64,000 nt of DNA from Streptomyces sp. NBC_00557 (GCF_036345995.1 NZ_CP107796.1:4588001-4652000), one strand, 5' to 3'; shown: positions 26,344 through 34,789, counted from the stretch's first letter. Made by a program: numbers and translations. Notes: generated by a model not told the origin, from the letters alone.

Positions 26344-26976
26344 TCACGTCCACTCCCCCAGCGTTCGGGGAGTCCCATCCGTCACACCCGCGTCCGCCTC
26401 GCCGCCGACGCCCAGCTGGCGGGCGAGGCGTTTGAGGCCCCGGTGGGCGGCCGTGCGCACGGCTCCCGGGCGCTTGCCGAGGACGCGTGCGGCGGCGGGT
26501 CCGTCCAGGCCCACGACGACGCGCAGGAGCACCGCCTCCGCCTGCTCCCGGGGCAGCGCGCGGACCAGGGCCAGGGCCTGCTCGGTGGAGAGGGACTCCA
26601 GGGCCTGGTCGTACGTGTTCTGCGGGGCGGGCAGATGCAGCACGTCCTGTTCGGTGCCGCCGGGCCGGGGGCGGGCGCGCCGGCGGCGCAGGTGGTCCAG
26701 GGCCCGGTGCCGGGCGATGGTCGCGGTCCAGCCCCGGAAGCCGGCGCCGTCCCCCTTGAAGCGTCCGAGGTCGCGGGCTATCTCCAGCCAGGCGTCGGAG
26801 GCCACGTCCTCGGCGTCGTCGCCGACCAGCCCGTGCAGATAGCCGAGCAGGCCGGGCTGCACGATCCGGTACGCCACCGCGAAGGCGGCCTCGTCCCCGT
26901 CCTGGGCCCGCGCGACCGCAGCGCCCAACTCCCCGTCGTGCGCACGTACGCGCCCGGGTTGTCGTACCTGGCCCAA
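26344..26976 (-). CDS. ECF-type RNA polymerase sigma factor (copy A)
   Basis: 210 residues from a TTG at 26976. The TTG and the GAGGAC ribosome site before it are preserved at the same place in the second copy (start 44541), which decides the start. Region 2 covers AFAVAYRIVQPGLLGYLHGL, DDAEDVASDAWLEIARDLGR and GFRGWTATIARHRALDHLRR; region 4 covers ALVRALPREQAEAVLLRVVVG then GPAAARVLGKRPGAVRTAAH. Group-2 (ECF) sigma layout, no region 1.1. Likely controlled by the membrane protein encoded next. Identical residues to copy B predominate. Confidence 0.88.
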   Translation of the reverse strand: MGQVRQPGRVRAHDGELGAAVARAQDGDEAAFAVAYRIVQPGLLGYLHGLVGDDAEDVASDAWLEIARDLGRFKGDGAGFRGWTATIARHRALDHLRRRRARPRPGGTEQDVLHLPAPQNTYDQALESLSTEQALALVRALPREQAEAVLLRVVVGLDGPAAARVLGKRPGAVRTAAHRGLKRLARQLGVGGEADAGVTDGTPRTLGEWT

Positions 26977-27667
26977 GACTGTCCTCGTTCGCACCGGGTT
27001 CAAAGCGGATCCGTGCCGTCCGCCGCGCTCCGGTCGCATCGACGGCCCCCATGCTGCACAGCGTCTGCCGTCACAGAAGTGTCACAACGTCCCGCCCGCC
27101 CTTTACGGCATCACGCCGGCCAACCGCCCCGCCCGTCGCCCCATACTGGCCTCCCTTCATGGCGCCGCCCGAGCCAACCGGCCCGGCCCGGCGGTCCGTT
27201 ACGGGCGCATGGCACCGCCCGGGTCGTGTCGTGCGAGCGAACTGACGTGGTCCGGCGGCCTCTTGTCGGCGCACGCTCCGCTCGGGTTGTGTCGTGTGCC
27301 GGACCAGTCCGGTCGCGAACGCGAAGCGAACCGGCGTGGCTCTGCGGTCCGTTACCGGCGCACGGCACCACCCGAGCCCCGCCGCGCGGCCGGCGACGCC
27401 GCGACCCGGTGCGGTTCGGCGCACCCCGCCAGGTGACGTTTCCCGACGGCCGTGCGCTGACCCAGTGCCGGTACGGGGTGGCGCGCGGGCTCGAAGCCGG
27501 GCGCCCGCCCTACGCCGGTTGCACAGGCCCCCTCCGCGCCGCCGACTCCCCCGTGGGCGGCCCGGCGAGGGACGGGGCGGCCGGGAACCCGCCCACTGCA
27601 CGGGTTCCGGCCGCTCCGGCGATCACGACCGCGTGACGCCTCACCGCCGCCGTGCGCTGCCTTGGGC
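26977..27667. other. 690-bp non-coding region with imperfect direct repeats (sigma-copy A promoter region)
   Basis: No convincing gene. GGTCCGTTACGGGCGCATGG at 27192 recurs imperfectly as GGTCCGTTACCGGCGCACGG near 27346, with a GTGTCGTG motif after one and before the other. Near 27430-27480 the stretch GTGACGTTTCCCGACGGCC matches, with changes, the same position of the other sigma locus (near 44690), as does AGAAGTGTCAC near 27076 (GGAAGTGTCAC near 44638). These shared islands upstream of two sigma genes are probable promoter elements. Confidence 0.45.
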
Positions 27668-28180
27668 ATGAGTGCCTATCTCCGTCTGCGCGCGGTGCCG
27701 CCCCCGGCCCTGCGCAACAGCGCGACCTGGCTGGAACGGCAGTTCGAGGAGGGCGGCGGGACCGTCCGGCACCCGGACGGCCGGCACCGCGAGGAGGTGC
27801 TGGACGAGCGCTACCTGGACCAGGAGCTCCTCTACGCCGGAACCCACCCGCGGCGCACCGAGGACCGGCCCCACACCCAGGTGGTGCTCGGCGGCCGGCC
27901 CGTGTTCCCCCGCGACCGGCACCAGCCGCGCCTGCTGGTGCTGACGGCCGCCCAGACCCGCCGGGTCGCCGGGTTCCTGAGCGCCGCCGACTTCGAGACG
28001 CTGTGGGACGTCGCCCGCGAGGACCTGCTCCCGCGCTACGGCGGCGCCCCCGCGGAGCCCGAGACCTGGGCCGCGTTCGCCGCGGCGCACCAGGAGCTGA
28101 GGGCGTTCTACGTGCAGGCGGCCGCATGCGGTGACGCGGTGGTCAAGCGCCTGCCAGCCGACGCGAGGCGGACCGGCTGA
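27668..28180 (+). CDS. DUF1877 (YfbM-like) protein (copy A)
   Basis: 170 residues from ATG 27668 (TTG 27662 also possible). Begins MSAYLRLRAVPPPALRNSAT, contains TQVVLGGRPVF, LTAAQTRRVAGFLSAADFET and ends with a helical PETWAAFAAAHQELRAFY segment, the layout of DUF1877/YfbM family proteins, whose function is unknown. It is divergent from the sigma gene. A second copy, 11 residues shorter because a segment after residue ~30 is missing, is at 45003-45482 in the same position relative to the second sigma gene. Confidence 0.7.
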   Translation: MSAYLRLRAVPPPALRNSATWLERQFEEGGGTVRHPDGRHREEVLDERYLDQELLYAGTHPRRTEDRPHTQVVLGGRPVFPRDRHQPRLLVLTAAQTRRVAGFLSAADFETLWDVAREDLLPRYGGAPAEPETWAAFAAAHQELRAFYVQAAACGDAVVKRLPADARRTG

Positions 28181-28240
28181 CGTCGTAGTTGCGGGTGCGC
28201 CTGCGGGTGCGCGGGCGCGGGTGATCGTCGTCCGGCACGC

Positions 28241-28645
28241 TCACGCGCTCGGGACGGCGGCCTCTTCCGGCTCGGTGTCGGCGGTGACGGCGGTCGCGTC
28301 GGTCAGGCCGAGGCGGAGATGCTCGACGTGGTAGATGGCCTGGTCGATGAGTTCGGCGACGTGGTTGTCGTACAGCGAGTACACGACCGAGCGGCCCTTC
28401 CGGGTGCCGACGACCAGTCCGAGGTTGCGCAGCAGGCGCAACTGGTGGGAGCACGCGGACTGTTCCATGCCGACCTCGGCGGCCAGTTCGGTCGCGGGCA
28501 GGGGCCCTTCGCGCAGGCGGGCGAGGATGAGCAGCCGCGAGGGGGTGGCCAGCGCCTGGAGCGTCGTGGCGACCTTGGCGGCGCTGTCGGCGTCCAGTCG
28601 CCTGCGCGGGACGCTTCCGGCGGGCGGTGCGGCTCCATGACCCAT
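28241..28645 (-). CDS. nmtR: NmtR-like nickel/cobalt-sensing ArsR/SmtB repressor
   Basis: 134 residues from ATG 28645; an upstream in-frame ATG at 28678 exists, but the sequence starting MGHG matches Mycobacterium NmtR, in which Gly2-His3 are nickel ligands. The winged helix contains ATTLQALATPSRLLILARLR and MEQSACSHQLRLLRNLGLVV (recognition helix). Further NmtR ligands are conserved: Asp93 and His95 (YDNHVAEL), His106 and His109 (IYHVEHL). In the absence of metal it should block nmtA, the divergent P-type ATPase gene. Genus-typical pairing confirms the assignment. Confidence 0.85.
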   Translation of the reverse strand: MGHGAAPPAGSVPRRRLDADSAAKVATTLQALATPSRLLILARLREGPLPATELAAEVGMEQSACSHQLRLLRNLGLVVGTRKGRSVVYSLYDNHVAELIDQAIYHVEHLRLGLTDATAVTADTEPEEAAVPSA

Positions 28646-28677
28646 GCGCCCATCGTACGGCACCACGTATGAACACA

Positions 28678-28691
28678 TGAATGCCTCTTCA
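28678..28691. promoter_or_regulatory. SmtB/NmtR-type operator (TGAA-N6-TTCA)
   Basis: TGAA (28678-28681) and TTCA (28688-28691) separated by six bases, the core of the ArsR/SmtB operator palindrome, between the divergent repressor gene (start 28645) and the transporter gene (start 28760). A second possible half-site (ATGAACACATG) lies just to the left. Confidence 0.65.
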
Positions 28692-28759
28692 AGCGTTCCT
28701 GTTACGGTGGTGGGGTTCCGACCTGATCGCGTCCGCCCACGGTGAAGGACCCCCTGCCG

Positions 28760-30733
28760 ATGTCATCCACACTCACCCGCCCGGCGCCGCCCCGTGCCGC
28801 CCGCGAGACCGTGGCGCCCCGGCGCCGTACCCGCGTCTTCGCGCTGCCCGAGGCGCGGTGGGCCGCCGCGGCACTGGTGCTGTTCCTGATCGCGCTGCCG
28901 CTGCGGTCGGCCGGGGCGCCGGCCTGGACGTGGGGTCCGCTCCTCGCGGCCGTCTACGCCACCGGCGGCTGGGAGCCGGGCTGGGCGGGCCTTCGGGCGC
29001 TGCGCGAGAAGACCCTGGACGTGGACCTGCTGATGGTGGTCGCCGCGCTCGGGGCGGCGGCGATCGGGCAGGTCCTGGACGGTGCGCTGCTGATCGTCAT
29101 CTTCGCCACCTCCGGCGCCCTGGAGGCGGTCGCCACCGCCCGCACCGCCGACTCCGTGCGCGGCCTGCTCGACCTCGCCCCCGCCACGGCGACCCGCATC
29201 GCGGACGACGGCACCGAGGAGACGATCCCCGGCCGGCAACTCGCGGTGGGCGACGTCATCCTGGTCCGGCCCGGTGAGCGCATCGGCGCCGACGGCCGGG
29301 TGCTGGACGGGACCAGCGACGTCGACCAGGCCACGATCACCGGCGAACCGCTGCCCGCGGCCAAGCAGGCCGGCGACGAGGTGTTCGCCGGCACCCTGAA
29401 CGGAACCGGCGCGCTGCGCGTGCGGGTCGACCGCGACCCGTCCGACTCGGTGATCGCCCGGATCGTGGCCCTCGTGGAGGAGGCATCCGAGACCAAGGCC
29501 CCCACCCAGCTGTTCATCGAGAAGGTCGAACAGCGCTACAGCCTCGGCATGGTCGCCGCCACCGTCCTCCTGTTCACCGTGCCCCTGCTGCTCGGCGCCG
29601 ACCTGCGGTCCACCCTGCTCCGCGCGATGACCTTCATGATCGTCGCCTCGCCCTGTGCCGTCGTGCTGGCCACCATGCCGCCGCTGCTGTCCGCCATCGC
29701 CAACGCCGGCCGCCACGGCGTGCTGGTCAAATCGGCGGTGGTCATGGAGCGCCTGGGGGAGGTGGACGCCGTCGCCCTGGACAAGACCGGCACGCTCACC
29801 GAAGGCACCCCGCGGGTGACCGACATCCGTCCGCTGCCCGGCTCCGGCCTCACGGAGGAGGACGTGCTGCGGTTGGCGGCCGCGGCCGAGCACCCCAGCG
29901 AGCACCCGCTGGCCCGCGCGATCGTGGACGCCGCCCGCCGCCGGCGCCTGGACGTCCCGCCGGCGGACGACTTCGCCGCCACCCCGGGCGCCGGCGTACG
30001 CGCCACGGTGCAGGGCCGTACCGTCGCGGTCGGCAGCCCCGCCCGCGTCCCGCACGACCGCACCGGCCACCCGGCGGGAGCCGTGGCCGCCGCTCTCGAG
30101 CGGGAGGGCCGTACGGCCGTACTGGTCGTCCTCGACGGCGCACCGGCCGGAGTCCTCGGCCTGGCCGACCGGCTCCGCGAGGAGGCCGTCACCACCGTCT
30201 CCGCCCTCGGCGAGCTGACCGGCACGGCCCCGGTGCTGGTCACCGGCGACAACGCCCGCGCCGCGGCCCGGCTCGCCGCCGAGGCCGGCATCACCGACGT
30301 CCGCGCCGGACTGCTGCCCCAGGACAAGGTGGCCGCCGTACGGGAGCTGGAGCGCGCCGGACGCAAGGTGCTGGTGGTCGGCGACGGCGTCAACGACGCC
30401 CCCGCGCTCGCCGCCGCCCACACCGGCGTCGCGATGGGCCGCGCCGGCTCCGACCTCGCCCTGGAGACCGCCGACGCGGTCGTGGTCCGCGACGAACTGG
30501 CCGCCATCCCCACGCTCGTACGCCTCTCCCGCCGCGCGCGCCGCCTGGTCGTGCAGAACCTGGTCATCGCCGCGGTGTTCATCACCGGCCTCGTCCTCTG
30601 GGACCTCACCGGCACCCTGCCCCTGCCACTCGGCGTCGCCGGCCACGAGGGCTCCACCGTCATCGTCGGCCTCAACGGCCTGCGCCTGCTGGCCGACGCG
30701 GCGTGGCGGCGGTCGGCTCCGGAGCGGGACTGA
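28760..30733 (+). CDS. nmtA: Nickel/cobalt-exporting P1B-type ATPase (CtpJ/NmtA-like)
   Basis: 657 residues from ATG 28760 (GAAGGA upstream; a GTG at 28742 is an alternative). It resembles Mycobacterium tuberculosis CtpJ/NmtA over its whole length. Visible features: membrane pair TM1-TM2, actuator motif TITGEP, the ion-path motif SPCAVVLATMPPLLSAIANA in the fourth core helix, phosphorylation site DKTGTLT, HP locus SEHPLARAI, and the hinge GDGVNDAPAL. It lacks an N-terminal CxxC metal-binding domain. It pumps divalent metal (Ni or Co in the mycobacterial case) out of the cell at the expense of ATP. Regulated by the divergent NmtR-like repressor. Confidence 0.88.
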   Translation: MSSTLTRPAPPRAARETVAPRRRTRVFALPEARWAAAALVLFLIALPLRSAGAPAWTWGPLLAAVYATGGWEPGWAGLRALREKTLDVDLLMVVAALGAAAIGQVLDGALLIVIFATSGALEAVATARTADSVRGLLDLAPATATRIADDGTEETIPGRQLAVGDVILVRPGERIGADGRVLDGTSDVDQATITGEPLPAAKQAGDEVFAGTLNGTGALRVRVDRDPSDSVIARIVALVEEASETKAPTQLFIEKVEQRYSLGMVAATVLLFTVPLLLGADLRSTLLRAMTFMIVASPCAVVLATMPPLLSAIANAGRHGVLVKSAVVMERLGEVDAVALDKTGTLTEGTPRVTDIRPLPGSGLTEEDVLRLAAAAEHPSEHPLARAIVDAARRRRLDVPPADDFAATPGAGVRATVQGRTVAVGSPARVPHDRTGHPAGAVAAALEREGRTAVLVVLDGAPAGVLGLADRLREEAVTTVSALGELTGTAPVLVTGDNARAAARLAAEAGITDVRAGLLPQDKVAAVRELERAGRKVLVVGDGVNDAPALAAAHTGVAMGRAGSDLALETADAVVVRDELAAIPTLVRLSRRARRLVVQNLVIAAVFITGLVLWDLTGTLPLPLGVAGHEGSTVIVGLNGLRLLADAAWRRSAPERD

Positions 30734-30764
30734 CGGCGTTCTCGACGTGGGCGGCGGATGCGGG

Positions 30765-30840
30765 GAGGCTGGTCAACACGTGAGGTCGCGCGGAAGCTGG
30801 TGAACCTGTGAGGCGGCGCGGAAGCTGGTGGGCGGGCGGA
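30765..30840. repeat. 28-bp tandem repeat, about 2.7 copies
   Basis: Units begin at 30765, 30793 and 30821 (last one partial). Shared core: GAAGCTGGTGAACCTGTGAG in unit two against GAGGCTGGTCAACACGTGAG in unit one. It lies 32 bp after the transporter gene stop, in the gap before the DUF190 relic. Function unknown. Confidence 0.55.
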
Positions 30841-30882
30841 CGTTGTTCACGACACGCGTATCCCCGGAATCAGGAGGCAGCG

Positions 30883-30972
30883 GTGACGAGGCTGGCGGGC
30901 AGCGCCCTGCGGGTGACGGTCTCCGCCGGTGAGAACGGTCGCGACCGTCACCGCGGGCCGGTGCGGCCGTGA
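30883..30972 (+). pseudogene. N-terminal relic of a DUF190 gene
   Basis: A 29-codon reading frame with AGGAGG five bases before its GTG. The peptide MTRLAGSALRVTVSAGENGR matches the start of DUF190 proteins (small proteins encoded near CrcB/fluoride or transporter genes, ~110 residues), then quickly ends. Its TGA overlaps a GTG in frame with the MFS gene downstream (GTGA). Probably a truncated gene whose 3' part was lost and replaced by the EPEP-coding repeat. Confidence 0.45.
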
Positions 30973-31127
30973 GGCGGGGCTCGCCCGGGGAGCCGGAGCG
31001 TTGCGGGGAGCCGGAGTCTTCGGGAGAGCGGGCGCCGGAGCCGGAGCCTTCCCGCGAGCCGGAGCCGGAGCAGGCTCTTTGCCGCGAGCCGGAGCCGGAG
31101 TCGGAACCGCAGGGGGAGGACCGGCCG

Positions 31128-32315
31128 GTGCGGATGGGCCCGTGGCGTTTCGTGGTGTGGTTCGGGACCGTCAGCCTGCTCGCCGACTTCGTGTACGAGG
31201 GCGCCCGCTCGATCACCGGTCCGCTGCTGGCGTCGCTGGGCGCGTCCGCGCTGGTGGTCGGTGTCGTCACCGGCGCCGGGGAGGCGGCGGCGTTCGGCCT
31301 GCGGCTGGTGTCCGGCCCGCTGGCGGACCGTACCCGCCGCTTCTGGGGCCTGGCGATCGCCGGATACGCGCTGACGGTCGCGTCGGTGCCGCTGCTGGGC
31401 GTGGTGGGCGTGCTGTGGGCGGCGTGCGCGCTCGTGGTCGCCGAGCGGGTCGGCAAGGCGGTGCGCTCCCCGGCCAAGGACGCGATGCTGTCGCACGCCA
31501 CCGCCGTCACCGGCCGGGGCCGCGGCTTCGCCGTGCACGAGGCGCTGGACCAGATCGGCGCCCTGGTCGGCCCCCTGCTCGTGGCCGGCGTTCTCGCGCT
31601 GACCGGGAACGACTACGGCCCCGCGCTCGGCGTGCTCGCCGTCCCCGGCATCGCCGTACTCGCCCTGCTGTTCTGGCTGCGGGCCCGCGTCCCGGACCCG
31701 GAAGCCTACGAACGCGAGGCGGAAGCCGCCGCGAGCACGCCGCCCGCCGCGCGGAACGTGCGGCTGCCGCGGGCCTTCTGGACCTACGCCGGTTTCACCG
31801 CGGCCACCACGACCGGCTTCGCCACCTTCGGCGTGCTCTCCTACCACCTGGTCCAACGGCACCTGCTCAGCGCCGCGTGGGTGCCGGTGCTGTACGCGGC
31901 GGCGATGGCCGTGGACGCCGTGGCGGCCCTGGCCACGGGATGGCTCTACGACCGGTACGGCCCGCGCGTGCTGGTGGCGCTGCCGGTGCTGACGGCGGCC
32001 GTCGCGGCCCTGGCGTTCACCGGCACGCTCGCCGTCGCGGTCGCCGGTTCGCTCGTGTGGGGCGCGGCCATGGGCATCCAGGAGTCCACCCTGCGCGCCA
32101 CGGTCGCCGACCTGGTGCCCAGCGGCCGCCGGGCCACCGCGTACGGCCTGTTCGCCGGCGTCATCGGCGCGGCGAGCCTGGCCGGCGGCGCACTCACCGG
32201 CGGCCTGTACGGCTACTCGATCCCCGTACTGATCGAGGTGGTCGTCGCCATCCAGATCCTGGCGGTGCTGCTGCTGGCAGTGACGAGCACACGCGCGGAC
32301 GCGGCGCGGCGCTGA
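31128..32315 (+). CDS. MFS transporter
   Basis: 395 residues from GTG 31128, chosen for the ideally spaced AGGGGGAGGA upstream. An in-frame GTG at 30969, overlapping the DUF190 relic stop, would add 53 residues of Glu-Pro repeats (GAGCCG hexamer expansions). Twelve membrane segments are visible; conserved loop 2-3 motif GPLADRTRRFWG and its counterpart GWLYDRYGPRVL, and a central basic loop. The N-terminal stretch SLLADFVYEGARSITGPLL is shared by a set of actinobacterial MFS proteins often encoded beside metal-resistance genes. Substrate unknown. Confidence 0.82.
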   Translation: MRMGPWRFVVWFGTVSLLADFVYEGARSITGPLLASLGASALVVGVVTGAGEAAAFGLRLVSGPLADRTRRFWGLAIAGYALTVASVPLLGVVGVLWAACALVVAERVGKAVRSPAKDAMLSHATAVTGRGRGFAVHEALDQIGALVGPLLVAGVLALTGNDYGPALGVLAVPGIAVLALLFWLRARVPDPEAYEREAEAAASTPPAARNVRLPRAFWTYAGFTAATTTGFATFGVLSYHLVQRHLLSAAWVPVLYAAAMAVDAVAALATGWLYDRYGPRVLVALPVLTAAVAALAFTGTLAVAVAGSLVWGAAMGIQESTLRATVADLVPSGRRATAYGLFAGVIGAASLAGGALTGGLYGYSIPVLIEVVVAIQILAVLLLAVTSTRADAARR

Positions 32316-32692
32316 CACGGGGGCGGCGCGGCGCTGACACGGGCGCGGCGCGGCGGTCCCCTCAACGGCGGCCTGGGCGCGCCGCACTCCGCGGCGCGCC
32401 CGTAACTGGACGGCACTGCGCACGGACAGGCTCTGCCGCCGCCAGACCCACCCCACCACCTTTCGCCTGGGCCACTTCGGCCCGACGACCGTTCCCGAAC
32501 CGCCCCAGGACTCCTCCAAGTAGTGGCACGCACGCGGCACGACCAGAACGGACCGAAGGACCATCCGGTCGGTCAGGCCGAGGAGCTGGACATCAAGCCC
32601 CCTGCACACCAAGCCAAGCCGTCCGGCCGACAGGAGCCACGCAACACCGCTTGTGAGCTCGTAGTTGCGGCCGCCAGCCGGGTGGCGCGCAG
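32316..32692. other. 377-bp region without a recognisable gene
   Basis: Boundary between the metal/MFS genes and the accessory region. Several short frames are open on both strands but none has coding character over its length. A frame ending TTVPEPPQDSSK near 32518 could be a transposase C-terminal scrap; this is too little to call. Confidence 0.35.
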
Positions 32693-32893
32693 CTACGGGC
32701 GTAGCGCAGCGGTCTTGCGGCAGGTTCGGCAGAGGGTCTTTTTCAGCGCTTCCGCCTGGTCGAGAGGCATCGGCGCGACGTTGTGCGTGCCGAGTCCCTG
32801 GGCGGTGTTCCCCAGTTGCCCGAAGCCCAGGTCCGCGCAGTCCTTGTAGAGGTGGTAGCGGTCTCCTCGCTCAGGCACATACACGTCACTCAT
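32693..32893 (-). CDS. Small Cys/His-rich protein
   Basis: 66 residues, ATG at 32893. YHLYKDCADLGFGQL near residue 13 and CRTC near residue 55 give an H-x5-C/C-x2-C arrangement that could bind zinc. It follows the cold-shock-like gene by 18 bp on the same strand. This type of small protein is common in actinomycete mobile regions. Function unknown. Confidence 0.55.
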   Translation of the reverse strand: MSDVYVPERGDRYHLYKDCADLGFGQLGNTAQGLGTHNVAPMPLDQAEALKKTLCRTCRKTAALRP

Positions 32894-32911
32894 GTCAGCT
32901 CCTTCCTTGAG

Positions 32912-33136
32912 TCAGGCAGACCGAGGCACGATGCTTACCGCGCGGTAGTCGTACCCGTCCTGCTTGAAGCCAGGGGCTTCCCATGTGAGGTCGACCTGTT
33001 GTCCGGGCGACAGCGTGCGGAAGCCGGGCGCCTGGATGTCGGAGTAATGGCCGAAGCAGCCGCCGGGGGTATCCGGAGAGTCGAGAACGCCCCACCCTTC
33101 CTCGTCGTTCCACTCGCGGACAGTCGCAGTCACCAT
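32912..33136 (-). CDS. Small cold-shock-domain-like protein
   Basis: 74 residues, ATG at 33136 (GTG at 33133 possible). Sequence follows the CSD pattern: W-N-x(3)-GWGVLDSPD, then GGCFGHYSDIQ, then QQVDLTW and YRAVSI, equivalent to RNP1/RNP2 strands but with substitutions (GHYSDI for VHFSAI). Likely binds single-stranded nucleic acid. First gene of a two-gene unit. Confidence 0.65.
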   Translation of the reverse strand: MVTATVREWNDEEGWGVLDSPDTPGGCFGHYSDIQAPGFRTLSPGQQVDLTWEAPGFKQDGYDYRAVSIVPRSA

Positions 33137-33240
33137 GGACGCACCCTACGGCTTCCTCTTCGCCGACGCGCCTGGTACCTCAGCTTGGGACGCTGCAGTC
33201 ATTTGCTGCCGTACGGGGCCTCGCCCAGCAGGCACGGGGA

Positions 33241-33280
33241 AGGGGTGGGGTGACAGCGGTACTGATGTCACCCCACCCCT
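33241..33280. terminator. 15-bp perfect inverted repeat
   Basis: AGGGGTGGGGTGACA (33241-33255) and TGTCACCCCACCCCT (33266-33280), 10-nt loop. No T-run follows. It lies in the gene-poor stretch between the cold-shock-like gene and the SLATT gene and would stop transcription from either side. Confidence 0.6.
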
Positions 33281-33869
33281 CATGCATGGCCGGCGGTCAC
33301 GCTCGCGCTGTTTCTCACGAACTAGCCTGCGGTAGGCAGGGCATGAGCCTGCGAGGGTGTAGAGGGCAGGTCTTGTTCGACCCAGACGACCTCGACGGTC
33401 TCATCGCCAAGACCGGGCTCGACTTCCAACCGCCGTAACCTCAGCCGTTAAAGATCTCTAGCCACCCGTCTTGACCGTGGCTGACCTCTGCATCTGGCAC
33501 GGCTGTGGCACGCGACCTCTTCAGCCTGAACTACCGGCTACAAGGTCACGACGATCCAGGACGCTGGTCATAGGGCCATCGAAGACCATTGGTGATCGAC
33601 GGCGGTCGCGGTGGTTGCTGTGGTCTACTGCTGTGCCCGCGACACTGCGGGCCGCCTGTAGGACCGGGGCGAGGGCTTGGCGCCTATTTTGATCTCCACT
33701 GCCGGACCACACCGGTGATGCACCAGTGCAGCAATGTTACAGCGAGATGGATCCGTCGCCATCACCCATCCCGAACCGCACAGATCGTCACGAAGTGACA
33801 ACGAAGCGACGGAAGTTGATGCCTCGTCATCTCAATTCACCATAAAATCCCCCCGATCTAGGGGGGCGC
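33281..33869. other. 589-bp region without a recognisable gene
   Basis: Short open frames occur on both strands but with no consistent codon bias. Base composition falls toward the right, approaching that of the SLATT gene. GATCTAGGGGG at 33854-33864 may be part of its ribosome site. Confidence 0.4.
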
Positions 33870-34466
33870 ATGCCAGGAAGAACACGGCCGGGGCACAGGG
33901 GAAGCTTCGAATGGAATCCTCAAATCAAGCAAGAGTTCCCTGATTGCGACGACATCATCAGAAGGCTCATCGTCTCACATCAGAAGCGATCTCGATTCTT
34001 GTCGCGAGCCTCCATATTCTGGTTTCGACTATTCGGCGCCGTAGAAGTCACCCTGGGAGTGGTCTTGCCACTCCTTTTCTTGTATCCGCAGACCCAGAAC
34101 AACACCGCCCTTCAAGCCACCGTCAGCGTCTTGATTTCCATGGCGGCTGCATTGAGTTCATTCTGGGGATGGCGGGATAGCTGGGGAATTTTCCGGGTCC
34201 AAAATCTCCTGCTGGCCGAGACGCTCAGCGACTGGGAGCTGAACCTTCTAGAGATTATCAACAGCAATGCGACCGAAAAGAAAATGGATGCACTGAACAA
34301 GACAAGAGAGACTGTAGCTGCCTTGTTCGCCATCCTCAACCAAGAGCACGAGGCTTCTTTCGCTACTGTCCAGTCACCGAACGATATCGTGACTGCGATC
34401 AATTCGAGAACTCAGCAACAAAACCGGCAACCGGATACCAACGGGCAGGCAGAGCCTACGCCGTAG
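33870..34466 (+). CDS. SLATT/DUF4231-like two-helix membrane protein
   Basis: 198 residues. Two membrane segments (about 50-72, FRLFGAVEVTLGVVLPLLFL, and 80-101, QATVSVLISMAAALSSFWGW) followed by a charged helix (WGIFRVQNLLLAETLSDWEL) is the SLATT/DUF4231 pattern. SLATT proteins are predicted pore-forming effectors in nucleotide-signal or prokaryotic conflict systems. Codons such as AGA, ATA, CTA and CGA and the lower GC content contrast with all neighbours, so recent transfer is likely. No obvious partner enzyme (CBASS synthase, TIR) is adjacent. Confidence 0.65.
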   Translation: MPGRTRPGHRGSFEWNPQIKQEFPDCDDIIRRLIVSHQKRSRFLSRASIFWFRLFGAVEVTLGVVLPLLFLYPQTQNNTALQATVSVLISMAAALSSFWGWRDSWGIFRVQNLLLAETLSDWELNLLEIINSNATEKKMDALNKTRETVAALFAILNQEHEASFATVQSPNDIVTAINSRTQQQNRQPDTNGQAEPTP

Positions 34467-34519
34467 GCCGCCCCGGTCGGCACCTTCCGGATCTGTCGAT
34501 CAATGAAGAAGCGCTTGGG

Positions 34520-34789
34520 GTGCGCTTGAGTCGGGCCGTGGCGATGTCCGAGGCGAAGGCGATGTCCGAGGCGAAGCAGATGGAGGTGCGTCCCGAGCTG
34601 GAGGTTGCGTCGCAGGAGCCGGAGACCGGGGCGGACGAGCCGGCCAAGGCTCCCGAGGGGACGCTGGAGGCCGTGGACGGCGATGCGGAGCTGGAGCCCA
34701 CGGAGGCGGAGCTGGCCGAGGCGGAAGCGGAGTTGGCCAAGCTGACAGCGGCGGCCGAGCAGGAGCGGGAGGAGTCGGTGGCGGCCTGA
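34520..34789 (+). CDS. Small acidic helical protein with repeated start
   Basis: 89 residues from GTG 34520; GTG 34541 or ATG 34547 would also serve. The direct repeat of GCGATGTCCGAGGCGAAG at 34542 and 34560 duplicates the AMSEAK segment. The rest is strongly acidic and Ala/Glu-rich (PTEAELAEAEAELAKLTAAA), likely a coiled coil. No family recognised. Confidence 0.5.
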   Translation: MRLSRAVAMSEAKAMSEAKQMEVRPELEVASQEPETGADEPAKAPEGTLEAVDGDAELEPTEAELAEAEAELAKLTAAAEQEREESVAA

